Part shown: positions 1 through 5,730 of the stretch, one piece after another
How positions within the stretch are numbered: the first letter of the stretch is position 1
Layout: each line of letters begins with the position of its first letter
From: Burkholderiales bacterium
GTDB taxonomy: Bacteria > Pseudomonadota > Gammaproteobacteria > Burkholderiales > SG8-39
Direction: 5' to 3'
NCBI GenBank assembly: GCA_020845995.1
Contig: JADLES010000260.1
Span: 1 to 38,644, forward strand
Length of the DNA: 38,644 nucleotides
The notes under the pieces: generated by a model
Databases searched by the model: none
What the model saw: only the letters and a program-made list of their open reading frames with translations
Told to the model about the DNA's origin: nothing
Position numbers and translations under genes: made by a program

Positions 1-337
1 AAGCCCGGTCGAACAGCAGCGCCTTCTCCGGCACGCCGTTCTCCACGAGGTAGCGCGCGCGGAAATCGAGGTAGGCCGACCGCGTCTTCGAGTGGCTGTC
101 CGGCCCGGTGAGCAGCACCCGGGGCGCGTAGCCGCTTCGGTACATCTCCAGCACCTTGTCGGCGCGCGCGCCGTTGTCGCCGCCGAGCGCCGCGAGCAGG
201 TCCGCCTTGACGGGCGCCCGCGCGGGCGCCTGGAGGAAGTGCCCGGCGCAGAGGAAGGCAACCGCGAGCACCGCCAGCCCGATCGCTGCGCCCGCGCCTA
301 GCCAGCGATAAATGGGGACAGACCCCATTTTTCTCAT
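1..337 (-). CDS. DUF218 (YdcF/SanA/ElyC-like) membrane-anchored protein, N-terminal part
   Basis: The gene runs off the left edge, so only about 112 N-terminal residues are visible. After a short basic start there is one hydrophobic segment (roughly residues 13-34, rich in Gly, Ala, Val and Leu). Then come DLLAALGGDNGARADKVLEMY and VLLTGPDSHSKT-type segments, which resemble the start of the DUF218 fold, where a GG..R...A..ly..g.a..il.tG pattern is typical. The family is envelope-associated and linked to cell-wall or polysaccharide functions; the reaction is not settled. The start at 337 lies in repeat sequence: residues 4-9 (MGSVPI) are encoded by a GGGGTCTGTCCCC copy, and the ATG sits in a 14-nt tail shared with the copy near 3568. 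A second in-frame ATG is at 328. Either could be used, and the original start may have been displaced by the repeat. Confidence 0.72.
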   Translation of the reverse strand, partial: MRKMGSVPIYRWLGAGAAIGLAVLAVAFLCAGHFLQAPARAPVKADLLAALGGDNGARADKVLEMYRSGYAPRVLLTGPDSHSKTRSAYLDFRARYLVENGVPEKALLFDRA

Positions 338-341
338 CTCG
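312..341. repeat. GGGGACAGACCCC hairpin repeat, copy 1
   Basis: The core GGGGACAGACCCC (314-326) is extended to ATGGGG/CCCCAT arms around a 5-nt loop. The following 14 nt, TTTTTCTCATCTCG (328-341), recur exactly at 3568-3581 beside another copy, so the repeat unit is longer than its core. It provides the first codons of the DUF218 gene. Confidence 0.8.
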
Positions 342-354
342 TACCTCTCTGAGC

Positions 355-780
355 CTAGGGCTCGCGCAGGAAATGCTCGACAGTCGCGGTGGTCCAGGTC
401 GCGACGCCGGCGCCGAAAAAATCCTGGTCTTCGGTCCAGATGGGACAATCGAGCAGCAGCGCGGCGGCAAGCGTCGGCCAATCCTCCGGATCGCGGGCGC
501 CGATCCGTGCCCGCGCCTGCACTCCGGAGCGCTCGAGTTCATCGGGCGCGATCGTCTGCACGGCGGCCATCACGCGCTGCAGCGTGTCCCGCCAGATCGC
601 CTCCCCGATTCCCCGCGCGGGAGCAATCTCGGCAAGGTAGGCCTGCGCCTCCTGAAATCCCGGCTCCGCGACGAAGAACGCGACGCGTTCGCAATAGTTT
701 TCGATCAGCGAACGGACGCGTACGCCCAGCACGGCTCGGATCAGGATGTTGGCATCCAGAACCAGCCGCCTATTTGCCAC
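355..780 (-). CDS. PIN-domain toxin (VapC-like, PIN_2 type)
   Basis: This is a 141-residue PIN-domain protein, the usual length for the family, likely a metal-dependent ribonuclease toxin. The N-terminal LVLDANILI places the first acidic residue at D9. An acidic pair in QEAQAYL (E44) follows, then RDPEDWP (D97, D100) and TEDQDFF (D118, D120), in the order expected for a PIN active site. The RDPEDWPTLAAALLLDCPIW stretch is characteristic of the PIN_2-type subgroup. The start is GTG at 780, inside the last codons of the upstream antitoxin gene (11-nt overlap), so translation is probably coupled. This is the standard antitoxin-first arrangement of a type II toxin-antitoxin operon. The RNA target cannot be read from sequence. 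Confidence 0.85.
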   Translation of the reverse strand: MANRRLVLDANILIRAVLGVRVRSLIENYCERVAFFVAEPGFQEAQAYLAEIAPARGIGEAIWRDTLQRVMAAVQTIAPDELERSGVQARARIGARDPEDWPTLAAALLLDCPIWTEDQDFFGAGVATWTTATVEHFLREP

Positions 781-1030
781 GGCGAGTCGCTCGCCAGCGC
801 CTGAAGTCCGCGAGAAGCTCGTCTTCGGTCAATCCCAGCCGGGCAAGTTCCTCGTCCATGCGCCGGCCCGCCGCGAGCAACGCCTCGCGTTCCCCCTGCC
901 CGGGCCGTCTCGGCACAGGGATGAAGAAACCGACCGTTTGTCCGTGGCGAGTTACCTCGATCGGTTCGCCCGACTCGAGGTATTCGGCCAGCTTCTGCCG
1001 CAGTTCCCTGACCCCTATGCGCTCGCTCAT
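770..1030 (-). CDS. Phd/YefM-type antitoxin
   Basis: The product is 86 residues. Its first half, MSERIGVRELRQKLAEYLE followed by GEPIEVTRHGQTVGFFIPV, matches the Phd/YefM fold: a short strand, a helix with the VRELR.KL pattern, then a beta hairpin. These antitoxins bind operator DNA through this N-terminal domain and neutralise the toxin with a disordered C-terminal tail. Here the tail (about 50-86) is charged and helical, ending RRWRATRRGK. ATG at 1030 is chosen over an upstream start at 1060 because GGAG lies 7 nt before it and the family motif starts at once. The gene overlaps the PIN toxin by 11 nt. A palindrome upstream (1052-1061) could be its autoregulatory site. Confidence 0.88.
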   Translation of the reverse strand: MSERIGVRELRQKLAEYLESGEPIEVTRHGQTVGFFIPVPRRPGQGEREALLAAGRRMDEELARLGLTEDELLADFRRWRATRRGK

Positions 1031-1051
1031 TGGAATTCTCCGGAACACTAA

Positions 1052-1061
1052 TGTGTACACA
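1052..1061. promoter_or_regulatory. Candidate operator of the Phd-PIN operon
   Basis: TGTGTACACA is a perfect 10-bp palindrome about 22 nt upstream of the antitoxin start. Phd-family antitoxins bind short palindromes overlapping their promoters, so it is a reasonable operator candidate. No convincing -35/-10 pair was identified, and a 10-bp palindrome can occur by chance. Confidence 0.4.
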
Positions 1062-1103
1062 AATGATACGCCACCTCATCGCACCACGCAATGCATGAAA
1101 AAA

Positions 1104-1116
1104 GGGGACTGCCCCC
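1104..1116. repeat. Degenerate hairpin repeat copy
   Basis: GGGGACTGCCCCC is a shortened variant of the GGGGACAGACCCC core, flanked by A-rich and T-rich runs. It lies in the 115-nt gap between the Phd antitoxin gene and the end of the downstream-facing glycosyltransferase gene. That gap holds nothing else beyond the palindrome at 1052. Confidence 0.6.
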
Positions 1117-1145
1117 TTGGTTTTTCGTTCGAGGTCAGTCTCCAT

Positions 1146-2342
1146 TTACTTCGCCGCCTCGTCGATGATCTCGCGCCAGCGCGCAAGCGCAATCGGCTCA
1201 TCCCACTCGCGCTCGAACGCCGCGCGCGCTCGCTCGCCCATCGTCCGCAGCCTCTCCGGCGAAGCACGCAAGTCGCGAACCGCTGCGGCGAGGCCCGCGT
1301 CGTCGCCCGGCGCCACGGTCAGCCCGCACTCGTACTTCGCGAGGAGCCGCGCCACCTCGCCCTCCCGGTCGCCGACGAAGATCACCGCGCGCCCGGCCGC
1401 CATCGCGCCGTAGAACTTGCTGGGCACGACCAGCCCCTCGAACTCCGGCAGCAGCGTGACGAGGTGCACGTCGAACGCGGCGAGGCTCTCGCCCAGCTTT
1501 TCCTCGCGCACGTAGCTGCGCACTGCGACGTTGACGAGTCCTGCGGCGACCACTCGCCGAATACGGAAGCCGCCCCCCACGACCGCGAACACGATTTCTT
1601 CCTCCTGCAGGAGCAACCGCGCGCCCGCGAGCAGCGTCTCGCAGTCGTGCACGCGCCCGAAGTTGCCCGAGTAGCCGACGATGAACCGCCCCTCGAGGCC
1701 CCATTCGCGCCGCAGCGTGCTCTCCCCTGAAGGCATCGGCCGCACTGCTGTCCCGTCCGCCCAGTTGGACGCCACGCGCACCGGCGCGCCCGGCACGAGG
1801 CGCCCCAGCTCCGCCGCCATGCGCTCGCCGAGCACCACGTTGACGGCCGCCCGCCGCAGACTCCAGTCACGCAGGAGCCGCAGAAACGCGCCCACCGGCC
1901 CGCGCGCAAGCCAGACGCCCGAGCGCGCCGCGGTCTCGGGAAAGATGTCCTGCAGCCAGTTCACGAGCCGCGCGCCGCGCAGCATCGCCGCCAGCGCCGT
2001 CACGACGGAGATGAGCGGCGGATCGGTCTTCGCCACGACGATGTCGTCCCGCTTCAGCATTCGCGCCAGAGCGAAAAACGCTGAAAGATAGAAGCTGAGG
2101 TAATCCAGGCTCCGGCCGCCGAGCGATCCGCGCCCGAAGCGCGTCGTCCAGACCCGGTGCACCCGCACCCCGCGCACCGTTTCGTCCGCCGGATAGTCCT
2201 TCCCCTCCCCGTCATAGGCGAGCCGGCTGGTGACCGCGTGCACTTCGCGCCCCGCCGCCGCGAGATCGAAGGCCACGTCGGCGGCGTGCATGCCCGTGGG
2301 CGCGAAGTCCGGATAAAAGAAGCGATTGACGAAAACGATCAT
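1146..2342 (-). CDS. GT4 glycosyltransferase (WbuB/WcaI-like)
   Basis: This 398-residue enzyme has the two-domain GT-B layout. The N-terminus, VNRFFYPDFAPTGMHAADVA, is the acceptor-side opening typical of WbuB/WcaI-type family 4 transferases. VGYSGNFGRVHDCETLL opens the nucleotide-sugar domain, and EFEGLVVPSKFYGAMAAGR gives the conserved donor-binding region near residues 300-325. It probably adds a sugar to a lipid-linked glycan precursor at the cytoplasmic membrane face. The ATG at 2342 overlaps the stop of the upstream Fic gene (ATGA). The 5' flank is repeat sequence, so its GGGG at about -13 is the only possible ribosome site seen. It is separated from the main glycan cluster by toxin-antitoxin genes, which suggests displacement by insertions. 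Donor and acceptor are unknown. Confidence 0.85.
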   Translation of the reverse strand: MIVFVNRFFYPDFAPTGMHAADVAFDLAAAGREVHAVTSRLAYDGEGKDYPADETVRGVRVHRVWTTRFGRGSLGGRSLDYLSFYLSAFFALARMLKRDDIVVAKTDPPLISVVTALAAMLRGARLVNWLQDIFPETAARSGVWLARGPVGAFLRLLRDWSLRRAAVNVVLGERMAAELGRLVPGAPVRVASNWADGTAVRPMPSGESTLRREWGLEGRFIVGYSGNFGRVHDCETLLAGARLLLQEEEIVFAVVGGGFRIRRVVAAGLVNVAVRSYVREEKLGESLAAFDVHLVTLLPEFEGLVVPSKFYGAMAAGRAVIFVGDREGEVARLLAKYECGLTVAPGDDAGLAAAVRDLRASPERLRTMGERARAAFEREWDEPIALARWREIIDEAAK

Positions 2343-3499
2343 GGGGACAGACCCCTTTTCGCTTTTTGGGGGTCTGTCCCCCTTCCCCAATTCACCGCAT
2401 AGCCGCTGCTGCGCCCCCTTGCCGCCGTCGGCGCGAGGCAGCCCTTCGCCACCAGGCCGGCGAGCTCCCGGTATGCGGTCGCGCGGCTGGTCCGGGTCAG
2501 GCTCGCGTACTTGCGCGTGTTGATGCCGCCCTCGAAACCGCCGCGCCCCGCATCCAGCAGCCGGTTGAGCACCTTGCGCTGCCGCTCGTTCAGCCCCGCG
2601 TGCTGGAAGCGCAGCCAGAAGCGCGCCTTGGCGAACGTGCGCGCCAGGACGGTTTCGGTCTTGCCGCAGGCGGACGCGACCTGCCGCAGGAACCACTGCA
2701 GCCAGGGCGTGACCTCCAGGCCGCCGCGCTGCGTGCGCTCGAGGATCCCGTAATACGCCTCCCGCTCGGCGAGGATCTGCGCCGACAGGCTGTAGAGGCG
2801 CATCGGCCGCGCCTCGTCCTGGGCGATCGCCATGTCGGTGATCGCACGCGCGAGCCGGCCGTTGCCGTCCTCGAACGGGTGCAGCGTCACGAACCAGAGG
2901 TGGGCGAGGCCGGCGCGCAGCAGACCGTCCAGCCCCTGCGGAGGCCGGTTGAACCAGCGCAGGAGCGATCCGACCTCCCCTTGCAGCCCCTTGCGCGGCG
3001 GCGCAAGGAAATGCACCTTCTCGCGGCCGGCGCCGCCGGATACCACCTGCATCGGCGCTTCTCCCCGCAGCGCGCCCGCGCGGATCCTGGCCAGGCCCGA
3101 GCGCCCCGCCGGAAACAGTGCCGCGTGCCAGCGGCACAGGCGCCCGAAGCCGAGCGGCTCGGCGTGCTTGCGCGTGGCGTCGAGCAGCACCTCGACGAGG
3201 CCATCCACGGCCCGAGAAGGCGCCGGCAATCCGGCGGCCGGAAGGCCCAGCTGCCGGGCGACGGAGGAGCGCACCGCCTCCGGCTCGATCCGCTCGCCCT
3301 CGATCGCGCTGGTGGTGACGCCGTCCTCGACCAGCACCGCGGCGGCGGCCTCTTCGCCCAGCGCGGGATCGAGGAGCTGCGCCGCCCCGAGCACCTTGCC
3401 CTGTGCGAGCCGCGCTTGCGCGAGCTCCTCGGACAGCGCGGCGCCGTCCCACCGCAGCCGCGGCCAGCCGGCGCGCTGCCAGATCCAGACTTGAGCCAT
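2339..3499 (-). CDS. fic: Fic/DOC family protein, probable AMP-transferase
   Basis: The 386-residue protein carries the catalytic Fic motif HPFEDGNGR at 207-215, matching HxFx(D/E)GNGRxxR. An inhibitory helix signature TTSAIEGE lies at 62-69, upstream of the Fic core as in class II Fic proteins, where its Glu blocks productive ATP binding. The N-terminus (WIWQ...WDG..L) resembles the DUF4172 segment common in this subgroup. Residues about 300-365 form a winged-helix-like region (LNERQRKVLNRLL, then LTRTSRATAYREL). Such proteins usually transfer AMP to a protein Tyr, Ser or Thr, and the target here is unknown. The last 14 or so residues (RGTDPQKAKRGLSP) are encoded by the hairpin repeat, so the original stop has been replaced. 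The stop overlaps the next start as ATGA. Confidence 0.93.
   Translation of the reverse strand: MAQVWIWQRAGWPRLRWDGAALSEELAQARLAQGKVLGAAQLLDPALGEEAAAAVLVEDGVTTSAIEGERIEPEAVRSSVARQLGLPAAGLPAPSRAVDGLVEVLLDATRKHAEPLGFGRLCRWHAALFPAGRSGLARIRAGALRGEAPMQVVSGGAGREKVHFLAPPRKGLQGEVGSLLRWFNRPPQGLDGLLRAGLAHLWFVTLHPFEDGNGRLARAITDMAIAQDEARPMRLYSLSAQILAEREAYYGILERTQRGGLEVTPWLQWFLRQVASACGKTETVLARTFAKARFWLRFQHAGLNERQRKVLNRLLDAGRGGFEGGINTRKYASLTRTSRATAYRELAGLVAKGCLAPTAARGRSSGYAVNWGRGTDPQKAKRGLSP
2343..2381. repeat. Paired hairpin repeat at the Fic/glycosyltransferase border
   Basis: GGGGACAGACCCC (2343-2355) and its inverse GGGGTCTGTCCCC (2369-2381) are separated by 13 nt, a 13-13-13 layout giving a long stem. 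The element encodes the C-terminal tail of the Fic protein and abuts the ATG of the glycosyltransferase gene. Confidence 0.85.
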
Positions 3500-3551
3500 T
3501 GCGGACCCTTAATCGCTTCACCAAATGATGCGATTATGGCCCTTTTTCGCT

Positions 3552-4862
3552 TCAAGGGGACAGCCCCTTTTTCTCATCTCGGAAAATGGGGACAGACCCC
3601 TTAAAGGCGTAAGGGGGTCTGTCCCCATTTTCCCCCCACAGCGCGGACAACGGCGCCGCCCAGAGGCGCGGTCCCACTGGCAGCGTCAGTTCGCCGTCGT
3701 AGAGCACGATGCCCGCCGCGAAGCGGTCCGCCGCCAGCGCGGCGAGCTTCCTGAGGCCTCTCAGGTCCGAGCCGCTCACCGTCGCCGCCGCCTTCACCTC
3801 GATGCCGACGACGCGGCGCCCGCCATCCTCGATCACCAGGTCGACCTCGATCTGGTCCCGATCGCGGTAGTGGTAGAGGCCGTAGTCGCCCTCGGCCCAG
3901 CTCGACAGCTTGAGTAGCTCGCCGTACACGAAGCTCTCCAGCACCCGGCCGAAGAGCGCCCGATCGCGCAGCGCCGAGGCGGGCGTCAGGTCTGCGAGGG
4001 CGCTCAAGAGCCCGGAATCGATGAACTGGATCTTCGGCGCCTTGATGAGGCGCGTCAGCCGGTTGGCCGACCACGGCGCCACCCGCCGCAGCAGGTACAG
4101 GTGCTCGAAGACCGCCAGGTACTTCGCGGCCGTCTTGTGGTCCAGGCCGATCTGCCCGCCCAGCGCGGAAACGTTTGCCACTGCCGCGGCGGTCTGCGCG
4201 GCCGCCTTGAGCAGCCGCGCCAGCTGATCGAGCTTCTCGATGCTCGAGATTTCGCGCACGTCCCTCTGCACGAGCGCGTCCACATACTGCTTCGCCCAGG
4301 CGGCGCGCCGTCGCGGATCGTCCCGCGCCACCGCCTCCGGGTAGCCGCCGCGGACGACCCTGTCCACCAGCGCCTCGCCGACGTCGGCGCGCCGCGTGCC
4401 GGGCACCTCGCCTTCGAAAACGCGGTCGATCCAGTTTCCGGGCGTGCGTTCGATCTCGCAGCGCGCCAGCGGCAGCAGCGGCACCGTCTCCATCCGGCCG
4501 GCAAGCGAATCGGCCAGCCTGGGCAGCATCATGACGTTGGCCGAGCCCGTGAGCAGGAACCTGCCCGGGCGGCGGTCCTCGTCCACGGCGCGCTTGATCG
4601 CGAGCAGCAATTCCGGCGCGCGCTGCACCTCGTCGATCGCCGCGCGCTCGAGCCCGCGCACGAAGCCGCCGGCGTCCTCCCGCGCCGCCAGCAGGGTCAG
4701 CGGGTCGTCCAGCGTCAGCCAGCGCCGGCGCTCGCCCGAGAGCTTTTTCGCCAGCGTGGTCTTGCCGGCCTGGCGCGGCCCGGCGAGAAGCACCACCGGC
4801 GTATCCGCGAGCGCCTGCTCCAGCCGGGGCTGGATGTATCGCGGATAAAGCGCTGCGGCCAT
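3552..4862 (-). CDS. AAA ATPase with C-terminal DUF4143 domain
   Basis: The 436-residue protein has a Walker A motif GPRQAGKTT (28-36), a Walker B-like AIDEVQ (75-80) and a sensor-like TGSAN (105-109). These are the marks of the AAA_14/DUF4143 ATPase family. The C-terminal DUF4143 region contains IEVDLVIE (338-345) and GIEVKAA (353-359), which look like the acidic and E-x-K parts of a PD-(D/E)xK nuclease-like fold. A winged-helix section with LDHKTAAKYLAVFEHLYLL precedes it. These ATPases are common in accessory regions and are of uncertain function. Residues about 410-436 (ENGDRPPYAF then KGSVPIF) are encoded by the hairpin repeat, so the native C-terminus was probably near 409. Three 22-bp tandem repeats lie just upstream of the start. 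Confidence 0.9.
   Translation of the reverse strand: MAAALYPRYIQPRLEQALADTPVVLLAGPRQAGKTTLAKKLSGERRRWLTLDDPLTLLAAREDAGGFVRGLERAAIDEVQRAPELLLAIKRAVDEDRRPGRFLLTGSANVMMLPRLADSLAGRMETVPLLPLARCEIERTPGNWIDRVFEGEVPGTRRADVGEALVDRVVRGGYPEAVARDDPRRRAAWAKQYVDALVQRDVREISSIEKLDQLARLLKAAAQTAAAVANVSALGGQIGLDHKTAAKYLAVFEHLYLLRRVAPWSANRLTRLIKAPKIQFIDSGLLSALADLTPASALRDRALFGRVLESFVYGELLKLSSWAEGDYGLYHYRDRDQIEVDLVIEDGGRRVVGIEVKAAATVSGSDLRGLRKLAALAADRFAAGIVLYDGELTLPVGPRLWAAPLSALWGENGDRPPYAFKGSVPIFRDEKKGLSP
3556..3626. repeat. Compound hairpin repeat at the 3' end of the ATPase gene
   Basis: Three cores are visible: GGGGACAGCCCC (3556-3567), GGGGACAGACCCC (3588-3600) and the inverse GGGGTCTGTCCCC (3614-3626). The 39 nt from 3588 to 3626 are the exact reverse complement of 5692-5730. 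The tract 3568-3581 repeats 328-341. The whole element is translated as the ATPase tail. Confidence 0.88.
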
Positions 4863-4897
4863 GCACCCTCCTGCGCGGCGCCGGGTGGGAGTCGGGT

Positions 4898-4959
4898 CCG
4901 GCAGATTGGGATTATAAGCCCGGCAGATTGGGATTATCTAGCCGGCAAATTGGGATTAC
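4898..4959. repeat. Three tandem 22-bp direct repeats upstream of the ATPase gene
   Basis: CCGGCAGATTGGGATTAT starts at 4898 and at 4920, and a variant CCGGCAAATTGGGATTAC starts at 4942. The period is exactly 22 bp, so with two helical turns per unit the copies would face the same side of the DNA. They lie 36-97 nt upstream of the ATPase start, in a 152-nt gap with no gene. They could be binding sites for a regulator, or the end of a mobile segment. Confidence 0.75.
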
Positions 4960-4969
4960 GAAAAACGAC

Positions 4970-5007
4970 GGACAGACCCCCTTGCGACGTTGAGGGACCT
5001 TGTCCCC
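4970..5007. repeat. Degenerate paired hairpin repeat
   Basis: GGACAGACCCC (4970-4980) and AGGGACCTTGTCCCC (4993-5007) form a decayed version of the paired element. It lies between the ATPase start region and the stop of vapC. Confidence 0.65.
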
Positions 5008-5014
5008 ATTCTCC

Positions 5015-5419
5015 TCAGCTATCCAGCCAGTCCACGACGGTCAGGCCCCGAATGCGGGAGAACTCCCTGGTGTTATTCGTCGCGAGGGTGGCGCCCAGGG
5101 CCAGGGCATGCGCGCCGATGATCAGGTCCAGCGCGCCGATGGGCGTGCCCTTTTTTTCCAGCGCGGCCCGCACCTGCCCGTAAACTCTGGCCGCTTCGCG
5201 GTCGAAGGTCGCGATCTCCAGGGGCAGCAGGAACTCCTCGAGCGCCGCCTGGTTTTCCTCCCGGTGGCCGCTCTTGGCGACGCCGAATTCCAGCTCGGCG
5301 AGCGTGATCCACGAAATGCCGATGTCGCCGACCCTGTAATCGGCGAAACGCCGCAACGCCTGCGGCGGCTTTTGCCTGATGAGGGCAATGCAGACATTGG
5401 TGTCCAGCATCACCTTCAT
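5015..5419 (-). CDS. vapC: VapC-type PIN-domain ribonuclease toxin
   Basis: This 134-residue protein is a typical VapC in length and motifs. MLDTNVCIALI gives D6, LAELEFG gives E42, and IGALDLIIGAHAL gives D98. The closing TNNTREFSRI segment is the usual last acidic or polar site of VapC enzymes. Four such residues bind Mg2+ for RNA cleavage, with tRNA or rRNA loops as known family targets. The ATG at 5419 overlaps the antitoxin stop by 4 nt (ATGA), so its expression is coupled to vapB. The stop is immediately followed by a degenerate hairpin repeat. This is a different PIN subgroup from the toxin at 355-780. Confidence 0.93.
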   Translation of the reverse strand: MKVMLDTNVCIALIRQKPPQALRRFADYRVGDIGISWITLAELEFGVAKSGHREENQAALEEFLLPLEIATFDREAARVYGQVRAALEKKGTPIGALDLIIGAHALALGATLATNNTREFSRIRGLTVVDWLDS

Positions 5420-5649
5420 TCAAAGGCCGCCTGCCGCTTGCGCTGCCGGGGTTGTTCCCGGTCGGCCATGTAGTCCGCGGAAAACCGCTCCAGGCTGCCG
5501 ATCAGCGAATCCCAGGAATGAACGAGCGGAATCAGCACCACGGCGCTGCCGGACTTCTTGATGAACACCTCGTCGCCCTCGAGGCGGAACTCCTTGGGCA
5601 GGCGCACGGCCTGGCTTTGCCCGTTGCGGAACAGCTTTGCGGTCTTCAT
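5416..5649 (-). CDS. vapB: VapB/AbrB-type antitoxin
   Basis: The 77-residue product starts MKTAKLFRNGQSQAVRLPKE, a signature swapped-hairpin AbrB/MazE DNA-binding domain as found in VapB. GDEVFIKK and AVVLIPL complete the fold. The charged C-terminal half (about 45-77) would wrap the toxin. Three in-frame starts exist (GTG 5661, ATG 5655, ATG 5649). ATG 5649 is preferred because GGGG lies 6 nt upstream and the conserved domain begins there. Upstream lies a palindromic, AT-rich stretch likely to be the operator. The gene overlaps vapC by 4 nt. Confidence 0.9.
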   Translation of the reverse strand: MKTAKLFRNGQSQAVRLPKEFRLEGDEVFIKKSGSAVVLIPLVHSWDSLIGSLERFSADYMADREQPRQRKRQAAFE

Positions 5650-5663
5650 CGGCATCCCCACGA

Positions 5664-5687
5664 AGTATATAGGTCGAGTATATACTC
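5664..5687 (-). promoter_or_regulatory. vapBC operator/promoter candidate
   Basis: GAGTATATACTC (5676-5687) is a perfect 12-bp palindrome, and its half-site AGTATAT recurs at 5664-5670, 13 nt away. This AT-rich island in GC-rich DNA lies 15-38 nt upstream of the vapB start and includes TATACT-like -10 sequences. AbrB-type antitoxins repress their own promoters through such sites. Confidence 0.6.
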
Positions 5688-5691
5688 AAGA

Positions 5692-5730
5692 GGGGACAGA
5701 CCCCCTTACGCCTTTAAGGGGTCTGTCCCC
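5692..5730. repeat. 39-nt paired hairpin repeat, inverse copy of 3588-3626
   Basis: GGGGACAGACCCC (5692-5704), a 13-nt spacer and GGGGTCTGTCCCC (5718-5730) form a 13-13-13 element. It is identical to the reverse complement of 3588-3626. It encodes the last residues (RGQTP) and the stop of the carbamoyltransferase gene. The stem could also act as a 3' transcript end, though no T-run follows it on the minus strand. Confidence 0.88.

Noticed and set aside
312..1730. Long open frame on the plus strand across the PIN, antitoxin and GT4 genes
   Set aside because: It runs antisense to three genes with clear family motifs. It is Arg/Ser/Pro-rich with no recognisable domain, as expected of a shadow frame in GC-rich DNA.
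4898..4959. CRISPR array
   Set aside because: The units are directly tandem with only 4-nt variable parts, there are just three, and no cas gene is near.
312..5730. Insertion sequence ends
   Set aside because: The GGGGACAGACCCC elements have no transposase gene between them in this window and no clear target duplications. They look like REP-type repeats.
5692..5730. Rho-independent terminator of the glycan cluster
   Set aside because: The stem is strong, but it includes the stop codon of the last gene and no T-run follows on the minus strand. It was kept only as a repeat.
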